62,000 bases of DNA from Tubiluchus corallicola (taxonomy: Eukaryota; Priapulida; Priapulimorpha; Priapulimorphida; Tubiluchidae). Below are positions 23,851-32,806 of this stretch, piece after piece. The notes under the pieces were generated by a model. That model worked only from the letters and a program-made list of their open reading frames with translations. It was not told the DNA's origin and made no database searches. The stretch spans positions 1 through 62,000 of the forward strand of contig JAQGDQ010000615.1 in assembly GCA_030141605.1 (NCBI GenBank). Direction: 5' to 3'. Each line of letters opens with the position of its first letter. Within the stretch, counting starts at the first letter, position 1. Both the position numbers and the translations under genes were made by a program.

Positions 23851-24539
23851 CATCTGTGTTAATTTTATCAGAATTAACAAATTAATGACACGTTCCGCAA
23901 AGCTTTTTCTTAGTCTTGCTTATGACCTAGAAAGCAATCGCGAGAAAGATTTTGTTTATTTCTCACTTCCGGTTTTACGTTACAGATTAGCGTAACCTAA
24001 TTGTTTGCGCGATTTGTTATTTAAACTGAAAAACGGCACAAAAACAACGAACAATAAACTTCAGTTTCTCTGCCACAAACAAACATTAAACTTCTGTTAC
24101 TCTGCCACAAACAAACAATAAACTTCTGTTACTCTGCCATAAAGTAAATCCGTTTAGACAACTTGCTTCGAGGCGAAATAAACTTGAGAAGTTTTACATT
24201 AAACGAGCTGCCATCTGCATTAAATCTGATATGTTAAACCTGATATGAATTTTCACGAAACAGGCCTTAACAGTTCTAAATCAAATTGTTTACTTTTGCG
24301 CAGAATAATCTTTGCACACAAATCAATAAACAAGTTTTACAGACGTAATGTACCTCACTTTTTCATAGGCCTAGTTGAAGTTCTTAAGTTATGTTGAAAT
24401 AAGATTTCTGTTTGTCTGAAACAAGTCTTCTCTTGGAGCTACAAGTGACTAGGGAGGAGGGGGTACGTATATGGAAGCCACGCCCATTAAATATAAAACC
24501 TTACTCAACGCACGGGTTCACACTACATGGAAAATCTTC

Positions 24540-24561
24540 CATTTTTTAAGCTGATCTCTAA

Positions 24562-24598
<37 letters not shown>

Positions 24599-24663
24599 GA
24601 GATATAATAATCTCTAATATATATAATACATCTATATATAATATATCTATCTATATATACTTA

Positions 24664-24699
<36 letters not shown>

Positions 24700-24760
24700 C
24701 ATATATCATTGATTTTTTATGGCAAAAAAAGATTATTATATATATATTATATATATATTA
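24540..24760. repeat. (TA)n-rich region
   Basis: Several TA dinucleotide runs, some arranged as imperfect palindromes (AAATTTATATA ... TATATTTAGAG). No coding content. Confidence 0.85.
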
Positions 24761-24874
24761 AATCATAGATTAGACCGTACGTAATCAATCACTTGTGTAT
24801 ATATACACGAATGTAGTTTAAATAAATAATTACTGACGCACGGAACAATTTGGACACAATTTAAAAAATTGCAA

Positions 24875-25045
24875 CTACATATATATCAGCATTTAAAGCA
24901 AAATTAAAATCACTAATATTAACCAGATATGAAATACCATCACACCAGTTCGACAACATACACACTAATTCAGAATTCATATATCCACGGCCATATTAAT
25001 TAAATCATAGTTTTTCATTTTTTGTGCATAGTTGTAAATATGCTT
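24875..25045 (+). mobile_element. LINE 3' fragment, forward copy
   Basis: Encodes SAFKAKLKSLILTRYEIPSH and ends IYPRPY-stop: the C-terminal tail of a CR1/L2-like reverse transcriptase. It is about 93% identical, inverted, to 25228-25390, so the pair forms a large stem around about 180 bases. Confidence 0.55.
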
Positions 25046-25227
25046 GATGTTATATATGTATATAATAATCTTCATTTGCCCTTAAAATACATTGATAATC
25101 ACTGATAAAAACTTTACAGAGATGATCAATCAGTGTTAGTTAATAAAAACTTACACTGCTAAAGGCAAATGCGTCAGTGCAATCTAATCTACTGTGCAGT
25201 AATGGAAAGTAACGACGAATAAAATCA

Positions 25228-25520
25228 AATATATTTACAACTATGTGCAAAAAAATGAAAAAACTATGATTTAATTAATATGGCCGTGGATATATGAATT
25301 CTGATTTAGTGTGTATGTTGTCGTGCTGGTGTGATGGTATTTCTTATCTGGTTAATATTAGTGATTTTAATTTTGTTTTAAATGCTGATAGGGACTTGAT
25401 TTGTTTAACCTGTAATGGTAGAGAATTCCAAAGTAGAATTGCTTGTTTGATTACAGAGTTCGTTCCATAGTGGGTATTTGTCCTATTTATAAGCATTGAG
25501 TTTATTTGGTCCTCTATTGC
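25228..25520 (-). mobile_element. LINE 3' fragment, inverted copy
   Basis: On the minus strand the frame reads HYGTNSVIKQAILLWNSLPL and then SLSAFKTKLKSLIL, the conserved C-terminal segment of CR1/L2-type reverse transcriptases (x-LWNSLP-x), then a stop. It is longer at its 5' side than the forward copy at 24875-25045. Both are inactive. From 25520 to 25935 there is only AT-rich DNA. Confidence 0.6.
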
Positions 25521-25946
25521 TGTTTGAGTGGCTACACCAACCTACTGGCTTTTACACAAAAATTCCGTAGTTCGCTTTGCCGGTAGCAAGTTTGTTAACT
25601 ACTGCAGTCTCCACAAGATGTCTCTGAGATGCTGGTGCAAGTTCTAATTACGGGTAGACGTTCTGTGACATTTTACACTAGTTTTTTAATGTTTTTATAC
25701 AAAATTATAAAAGGTTCATAATCATGAAAATAAACCTGTTTATATACAAGCTTATTAACAGATTCATTTTTAAATAGTGATTATTATACGACTGTTTGAC
25801 ACAATCTAAAGAAAATGTAAATTTTACTCAATATTTATTAACATTTTTATATAAATATGCAATTTCTGTCTTCAAAAAAAACATTTTCACCTGTCTCAAG
25901 CACTGATTTAGGGCAATAGATCATCGGAACACTGTAGCTTATCTTG

Positions 25947-26249
25947 AAATCACGTTGAAAACACCGGTTCTCGTCTGATTACCGAAGTTAAGCAACGTAG
26001 AGCCTGGTTAGTGCTTGGTTGGGTGACCGCCTAGGAATACCGGGTGCTGTATACTTGCGGGATGCGCACACTGTATCTCTACACTAGGCGAAGGAGCTGC
26101 ACAAGGGAGGAAGAGAGGGGGTTCCTGCGGTCTGGGCAACTCAGGATCTCCATACACCTTGCCCAGGCGTGCGTCCTGGAGACGTTCAAGGATTGGACTC
26201 TCTTGGCGCACATTCCATTGTCTTCCGAGACAGAAGGATGCCAACAACA
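25947..26249 (+). mobile_element. 5S rRNA-derived SINE (SINE3-like) with 11-bp target duplication
   Basis: The first ~110 bases are 5S rRNA: CACGTTGAAAACACCGGTTC, then the internal control region with AAGTTAAGCAACG (A box) and TAGTGCTTGGTTGGGTGACC followed by GCCTAGGAATACCGGG (C box). The first ~12 bases of 5S are missing and there is no terminating T-run after GTGCTGTATACTT. An unrelated ~190-base body follows, ending in CAACAACA. A perfect direct repeat AGCTTATCTTG flanks both sides (25936-25946 and 26250-26260), which marks retrotransposition. This is therefore not a functional 5S gene. Confidence 0.75.
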
Positions 26250-27222
26250 AGCTTATCTTGGCTACCTGGTTTAAGTTTTTGAATTTTTGATGTTATTAGC
26301 AATATTAATTGTATACGTAAAAAATGTATTACTTACTGTGTGATAGATTGCAGTACTCTTATTAATTGCTTTCTAAACCTCTTACAAGGTAGTTTTAATT
26401 TTTTCATAATGTTTTAGACACGGACGTAGGCGTAAACGTAAACATGAACGTAAACATGGCGACTGACATTTTAATTGGTCATGTATAATCATATATATAC
26501 AATAAATCACGATATTTTGTTTTATGCTTTGCATAGACTTAAGTAAACAATTGACACAACAAGTTGGTAACTGTAAATAAATTCATCTGTAAATCTAAAC
26601 GTTACATGTAAAATAAAGTTGAAAAAAGAGAAAAAATATTGAAAAGTGTTTAGCTATATGAGTGCCTTGATTGAAGTAGGAACAAATGAAAGTTTAAAGC
26701 AGTTTGACAGTTGAAAAACTATAAATTTAATCTTACTTTGTGTGGGAAAATGTGAATTTTTCATGTAGAGGATGAAAGTTATCTGCCATAAATGTTTTAA
26801 CATTTTCACTGACATATCATCATACAGAACAGTATGGTCAAGAATCAGACGTTCATTAATTTTACCAGAGAGATTTATACATTTTCTTCTTTGCCTTTCC
26901 AAATCAAATTTAAGGTAGTTTTACACACGTTGTGTAGGAACTAACTACCCACATGTAATAATGACGGTAATAATACATATTTGAACATGACAAATAGTTA
27001 AAAATGTGTAAGAGCAAAGCAATTCATTTTTACATTATTATGTGACGCCAATTTTCCAATTATTTCGTGATTTTGACAACATTAGGTTTTGAGCGCGTGA
27101 AAACTTCACAATTCTCGGTCTTCATGCATTATCTATGATTATAAAATCACTTTAATCTAAAAAATAGTTAAATAACAGTCTTTACTGCACTGTTATTCTC
27201 TATTTGAAGTTATTCCTCCGCA

Positions 27223-27322
27223 GACACGTGCACACGACGTCATCATTTCCCAGCATCTAACTTCTTGTCCAAGACACGTGCACACGACGTCATCATTTCC
27301 CAGCAGCTAACTTCCTGTCCAT
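27223..27322. promoter_or_regulatory. Duplicated ~50-bp cassette with E-box and CRE-like motifs
   Basis: Two tandem copies of AGACACGTGCACACGACGTC plus ATCATTTCCCAGCA and AACTTC, differing at a few bases. Each holds CACGTG (E-box) and ACGTCAT (half CRE). They lie between the SLC26 genes; an enhancer role is only a guess. From 26260 to 27220 I see no gene (an 82-codon minus-strand frame at 26654-26902 lacks family resemblance), and the same holds for 27330-28020. Confidence 0.4.
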
Positions 27323-28019
27323 ATCAGTTCCGTTTTGTGTCATTACCCCCTGCCTAAGTGTTTCCCAATGTCATTAAGGGGCTCTATGCACGGATGCGTG
27401 ATGAAAATTAAGTGGGTAAAAATTAACATTTTCTCATGGCAAACTGCCAATAACTTTGTTGCGTAAACAAGTTTACAAATTCTGTTGGTCAAGACGACTT
27501 AAGTTACACTGAATGAACACGCACTCGTCTGTTTACTAGAATTTTGGGCAAAAATATCTCAAGGCGTTTTCAAAACGACAACCAAAACACTCACATAAAA
27601 TGGCTTACAGTAGCTGCTACAGTCATTTTCATCTCATATAGTTTCATTCATTCCGATATGCAATCGAATATCAATACTATTTAAGCAAAACTTAGGTCCT
27701 GAGTGTGGTTATATAGTGTTCTAACGTTAAATTTCTTTACTTAAGCAACCAAATAAATGAGCAAGTACTACTTATCACAGCAATTACACGTTTATTCTTG
27801 TGAGTATAAATAAACTTACTTTCATTTACCTATTGTACACAACAATTACGTATCTAGGTGTAAGAGTTTAAAACATTTTTATGAACATTTCAGTAAAGTT
27901 TTTTAAAAGGTACATGTACAGTATGGGAAAAGTTATTAAGGGAATGGGAAAGGATTATGTATAAGAGTGTGGGGAGGGTTTATAAAGACTTAAAATAATG
28001 TATAACTACTAAAATAAGT

Positions 28020-28108
28020 ATAGCGTCCCTGCTTAAAAAGCGGAAATTCACTTATCCTGGGTGGGCCTGGAATGGAGTGATCCCCGATAAGTGAGGGAAC
28101 ACTGTAAG
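28020..28108 (-). mobile_element. Possible pogo/Tigger-like terminal fragment
   Basis: On the minus strand the segment begins TACAGTGTTCCCTCACTTAT, resembling terminal repeats of pogo-type elements with TA target sites. It continues about 80 bases to another TA. No transposase is present and the opposite terminus is not obvious. Confidence 0.35.
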
Positions 28109-28214
28109 AGACTTTCGAGGTTGTAAACTTTTAATAACCTAAAATTGCTATTGGACACGGTGATGAATCCATTCAGTCCAATAAACGAACGAAACTAACA
28201 CTAAATTAGAAAGC

Positions 28215-28305
28215 CTGAAAAATTATTGCATCTCCACTGGGACTCGAACACAGGCCTTCTGCTTTCTGAACAGCTAGCCATGAACTAAGTATATCTTGTC
28301 ACCGA
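28215..28305 (-). mobile_element. tRNA-derived SINE head
   Basis: On the minus strand TTCATGGCTAGCTGTTCAGA (A-box region) is followed by GTGTTCGAGTCCCAGTGG (B box with GTTCGAGTCCC). Spacing is tRNA-like, but the fold is incomplete. It sits immediately beside a long microsatellite, a common arrangement for SINE tails and insertion sites. Confidence 0.5.
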
Positions 28306-28319
28306 GTTATATAATAAAA

Positions 28320-28346
28320 TTTTTACTTACTTACTTACTTACTTAC

Positions 28347-28397
<51 letters not shown>

Positions 28398-28568
28398 CCA
28401 CCTACCTGCCTACCTACCTACCTACCTACCTGCCTACCTGCCTGCCAACCTACCTACCTACCTAGCCTACCTACCTTCCTACCTACCTACCTACCTACCT
28501 ACCTACCTACCTACCTACTTACTTACGTGAGTAGTAAAATTATTACTTATTTATTTATTTATCTACCA

Positions 28569-28611
<43 letters not shown>

Positions 28612-28755
28612 CTACCTACCTACCTACCTACCTACCTACCTACCTACCTACCTACCTACCTACCTACCTGCCTGCCTGCCTGCCTGCCTGCCTACCTACC
28701 TACCTACCTACCTACCTACCTACCTACCTGCCTACCTACTTACTTACTTACTTAA
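28320..28755. repeat. Segmented tetranucleotide microsatellite (ACTT/ACCT/GCCT)
   Basis: Long runs of TTAC, then CTAC, then CTGC repeats in register, interrupted once at about 28525-28565. Adjacent blocks differ by one base per unit. A Thr/Leu/Tyr/Pro-rich reading frame across it is an artefact. Confidence 0.95.
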
Positions 28756-29006
28756 ATTTAAAAAACAGAAATAAAAATGAAATTAAAAATAAAAAGATAA
28801 CCAAACATTACATAGGAGCAAATTTTGGATACATTGCTATTAACTTTACCTTGTTGGTGATAACGTCTAATCTACTACGTGTCAATGTCAAAATGTTTTG
28901 GCAAAATTAATGTCGAAAACCTATGTCAATAATTTCTTATCAGTATCCACTAAATTCTAGACGCTTTAATCATATTTTATAAAACTAAGTTTACGTGCAA
29001 GTTCTT

Positions 29007-31127
29007 TCATACAGTCCTGCTAATCACGGCATCATGAATGGTGACGTAGAATACACGACGGGGGACCTTGTCAAAAACTTGCATCTCTTCCAGTGATTTA
29101 ATTAAATTGACTTGACAATTAGCAAAGCAAACATCCACGCCAGTGTCCTTGTATTCTTCATAAACTTGTGTTAAGCATTCACCACTAGTTAAGTCTATTT
29201 GGGAGAAGTTGCTACAGTCGATAATTATTGTACGCAAACGTTGTTTTTCAGATTCACCGATAGATGACGCTGGCGTTGTCGAATTGTTTTCATCGAAAGC
29301 TTCATTGACGTGACCTTTACTGGCATTTGCACGAATGGCGTGTTGTTTCCTTTTCTCCATTTCTGATTGGAGAACAGAATTTGACGTCTCATTTGTCACT
29401 GTTGCACAAATTTCGTCGTACTTGGTAGATTTTGCCAGTTTGCTCTTGAAGAATTCTGTGTTCAGATAGTTAAGATTGCTTTCAAAACTGACGATTATCG
29501 CCCCCGGAATTTCTTGCACTTCACTGTAGTCTGCCATGTTGCGATAGATGTCGGTTTCGGGGAATCGCCCCACTATCACACTGCTGGTGAACTGGGTGCG
29601 AACAATGATGCACAGAAGTGAGAAAGCGACACCTACAATCAATCCAACCAAGACGTCAAAACAAACGACGGCGACATAAGCAACAATCCAGATTAGAAAA
29701 TCCGTTTTGCTTTGCTTCCAGAGACGTACGACTTTCGTATAGTTGGTCAGCGTGCTACGCAATGCGACGACAATGATGGCGGCCAACACGGAATTTGGAA
29801 GCGCCTCCAAGTATTGTCCAAGAAACAAAAGTACAATGAGTATGCACAGTGAACTTAGTGCACTTGCTAGTTGTGTTTTACCACCCAGCGACTCCTGTAA
29901 AAGACTCCGTGAATAGGAAGCGGATGGAGAGAATCCAGAAAATAATGAGCAGACAACTGTTCCCGTACCAAGAGCAAGTAATTCCTGATTGGGATCGATT
30001 TTCTGTTTATGCTTCTTTGCCAGATGTTTGGCAATGGAGATCATGAAAGCGTAAGCAGTAAGACTTGCTATTAGACTGTCTACAAGAAGGACTCTCAGGA
30101 TTCCGACAGAAGGTAGTGTAACATCTGGAAATCCTTTGGGAATGTATTTCAGAATTTTCACTCCATATGTTTCTTCAAAGTTAAAACCCCAGGACAAAAG
30201 TGTAGCAGAAACTACCAAGACGAAGTCAATAGGTAGTGGTATTCTGCACTTCTTTGATAATCGTTTACTGATGAAGATCTTGAACACCAGTAGTATGATG
30301 ATACTACACAAAGAAATGACGAGCTCTGGTATTTTCGTGTCTGCAATGTTCTTAGCATACCACGTCCACAGTCTGAAAAGCTTAAAAGCGCCTCTAATGT
30401 TTGGCGGTTTCATTCCCGACAAGTACTTGAACTGGGAAGAGACAATGTAGAGAACAGATCCAGTTACAAAACCATCGGTGACAGATTCGGAAAGGTACAG
30501 CGTGATGAAGCCAAGACGAAGGAATCCCATCAACAGTTGTATGAGTCCCGCTGTGAACGCCATGCTGGTAGCGACGACGATGCGAATCTCTGCTGGTGGT
30601 TCGCCATCAACATCTAATGACTCATTGACGGCACCATAAAGGCTGGAGTTCGTTTCTGGATGATGATAAATTTCACGACTCTGGGTGTAGACGGCTACTC
30701 CTATCAACCAAGAAATCAGAGCGGCCGGAGCAACGCTGATGTGTCGCGAAGTTCCCATCAAGAAGTAGATGATTAGTGAAAAGAAACTGGTGTATAAACC
30801 GTGTATTGGCGGCAAATTTGCCAACTGGGAGTAGCCCATGGCTTGAGGAACTAACATAATTGCGATGGTAATTCCAGTGATGACATCTGCTGCTATGCAT
30901 TCTTTGATGTTATATTTCTTTAACCACAGGACACAAGGAAGCAGGAACTGAAAACCGTTTAGCAGCACCTGCTTGCATGATGATTTAGAGCACCCTTCCA
31001 ACTTCTTCTTTAGTAGAGCTAAAACGAATGGAGATAGTTCTTTGTTTTGTTCATTGCGTTTTGTATTGAAAGTTTTATCGAGATCTTCCACATTGAAAAC
31101 TGCTCTGTCGATCACGTATCTTTCCAT
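29007..31127 (-). CDS. SLC26-family anion exchanger 2 (intronless)
   Basis: A 706-residue paralogue of the protein at 19346-21595, starting with ATG (MERYVIDRAVFNVEDLD). Alignment is nearly gap-free from the start: the SulP signature PPIHGLYTSFF falls at about 106-116 in both, followed by GTSRHISVAPAALISW. The first extracellular loop differs and carries NSS and NES glycosylation sites. NQELLALG and SRSLLQESLGGKTQLAS are conserved. The C-terminal STAS domain has IIDCSNFSQIDLTSG and GVDVCFANCQVNL, with a shorter variable insert than paralogue 1. Intronless, same strand and 7.4 kb apart, so a tandem duplication is likely. Role: plasma-membrane anion exchange; substrate undetermined. A TATA-like TTTAAAAG lies near 31182-31190 on the minus strand. 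Confidence 0.95.
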   Translation of the reverse strand: MERYVIDRAVFNVEDLDKTFNTKRNEQNKELSPFVLALLKKKLEGCSKSSCKQVLLNGFQFLLPCVLWLKKYNIKECIAADVITGITIAIMLVPQAMGYSQLANLPPIHGLYTSFFSLIIYFLMGTSRHISVAPAALISWLIGVAVYTQSREIYHHPETNSSLYGAVNESLDVDGEPPAEIRIVVATSMAFTAGLIQLLMGFLRLGFITLYLSESVTDGFVTGSVLYIVSSQFKYLSGMKPPNIRGAFKLFRLWTWYAKNIADTKIPELVISLCSIIILLVFKIFISKRLSKKCRIPLPIDFVLVVSATLLSWGFNFEETYGVKILKYIPKGFPDVTLPSVGILRVLLVDSLIASLTAYAFMISIAKHLAKKHKQKIDPNQELLALGTGTVVCSLFSGFSPSASYSRSLLQESLGGKTQLASALSSLCILIVLLFLGQYLEALPNSVLAAIIVVALRSTLTNYTKVVRLWKQSKTDFLIWIVAYVAVVCFDVLVGLIVGVAFSLLCIIVRTQFTSSVIVGRFPETDIYRNMADYSEVQEIPGAIIVSFESNLNYLNTEFFKSKLAKSTKYDEICATVTNETSNSVLQSEMEKRKQHAIRANASKGHVNEAFDENNSTTPASSIGESEKQRLRTIIIDCSNFSQIDLTSGECLTQVYEEYKDTGVDVCFANCQVNLIKSLEEMQVFDKVPRRVFYVTIHDAVISRTV

Positions 31128-31862
31128 GTCGGCACTTTCTAAAGCTCAAACACGATGGTATTCCTTAAGCGATGACAAAACAAGTGCTTTTAAAATAATC
31201 TAGCGCATGTCGTCAAGGGTGCTTTCGATAAACAAGCTTTCGCAAACCATTTTTTTGTTCACGTTTCATGATGGAGGGCAAAAGAACCACGAGGAATTAG
31301 CGGAGTTCAGGAAGAGAGAGAGTAAGAGAACAAGAGGAGTGTAAAATATGCTGGCAGCACAGAACGACAGAAAGATGAAAATACAAACGAATAAAACCAC
31401 CAAGTCAATTTCGTAGACAATTTATTAGAACTGTATCACAAAAAGCTACTAGTTATTATCGCATTTTAAACAACAGACCCCCATCTGGATTGTCTTGGTT
31501 TAAGCTATGTACACAAGTCAATTGTACACGGTCTAGCAAGTCGTGAACAATAGGATATTGTTCATTGCATAATAGCTGGAAATATGAGCAGCAAATATGA
31601 TCTCTTATGACAACTTTAGATTATAACCTGTTAAATATTGCCAAGCACTAATACATCCTGTTTAAGCACTTTTTCCCAAGAAGAATTATTAAGAATTCTG
31701 TCAGGGCAGCAATCACTTTGCAGGATAGATAAGTGTGTTATTAATTACATTTGGAGACTTATAACAATAATTTCATATATTGAACAATAATAAACAGCTA
31801 AAATTCGCAATGGAGGCAGTGACTGCGATGTAGCCAAGATGGCCGCTAGTTACGTTTTAAAG

Positions 31863-32286
31863 CAGGGGTGTGCAAACTGCGGCCCGCGGGCCACTTGCGG
31901 CCCACCGAGAGATCTTGTGCGGCCCGCAAAGAGGTTTGTCAACGTAATGAAAGTGCGGCCCACGCGATCCAGCTGAAGTCTATGCCAATATCGCAAAGAT
32001 AGTGCGGGTAGTTTTTTCCTCTAGATCGGATGGCATTAACCCTTACAAGACCGTTATCACTTAATGTCACTGTCAGACATGACGAAATATATGGTTTTTA
32101 ATATAAATTTTATATAGACTGCTAAAATAGTTTCTTGAGTGCAGTAGTGCAGTACTAATGATGTGTGCAAATCGGATGAAAAAATCGTTATTAGGTCCTA
32201 CTGTACTTGGCTCCTTGACCAAACTGCATGTGGCCCGCAGGAATGTTTAATGTGGCCCGTCTAGTCAGATAATTTGCACACCCCTG
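31863..32286. mobile_element. hAT-type MITE, 424 bp, with perfect 8-bp target duplication
   Basis: Ends are CAGGGGTGTGCAAACTGCGG and its imperfect inverse TTTGCACACCCCTG, the familiar hAT terminus with GGCCCG-rich subterminal sequence. Flanks are TTTTAAAG at 31855-31862 and again at 32287-32294. No transposase ORF, so it is non-autonomous. The intervals 31130-31855 and 32295-32650 hold no recognisable gene. Confidence 0.92.
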
Positions 32287-32653
32287 TTTTAAAGCGTTTT
32301 CAAAAACGATATCGATGGGACTAATTATGTAAATGTTGATGTACCGTATACGTTTATTTATAACTAATGATTTTATATAGGTACATGAAAATTGTCATCG
32401 TTACTTACGATTTCATGGTCTGCTATATAGATTTGTACTAAAATTATAACTCATAATGTACTATTAATGTGCTAAAATTATATATATATATACAGCAATG
32501 TATAAACATATTATTTTGAAATTCGTTGTTAATTGTAAATTCAAGTTTTACAAAAATGTTTTAAATGGCTTATAAGGAGGAACAGTAAAGAATTATTAAA
32601 CAGACAGTTTTTTCGCCGTTACTCGGTAGCTTGTTTGCGATGACGTGTAACTG

Positions 32654-32683
32654 TGACGTCATAAGAAGGCTTCGTCACATGAC
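32654..32683 (+). promoter_or_regulatory. Candidate promoter elements (CRE and E-box) of the coiled-coil gene
   Basis: TGACGTCA at 32654-32661 (full cAMP-response element) and GTCACATGAC at 32674-32683 (USF/TFE-type E-box) lie 120-150 bases upstream of the ATG of the five-exon gene. This is the position expected for a TATA-less promoter. Confidence 0.4.
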
Positions 32684-32806
32684 CCAGCTTATATCGTTGC
32701 GCTCTCCTTGCCAACGAAATGGTTGGTGAGGGACATGAATAATTTCACATGAAATATCCAAAACTGCTTTGAACCGCCCAGGTTCCAATTCCAACTGGGA
32801 ACAAAG

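Noticed and set aside
25947-26060. Functional 5S rRNA gene
   Set aside because: 5' end missing, no terminator T-run, and an 11-bp target duplication encloses the 5S part plus an unrelated body, so it is a SINE.
28296-28910. 204-codon Thr/Leu/Tyr/Pro-rich frame
   Set aside because: Translation of the ACTT/ACCT microsatellite.
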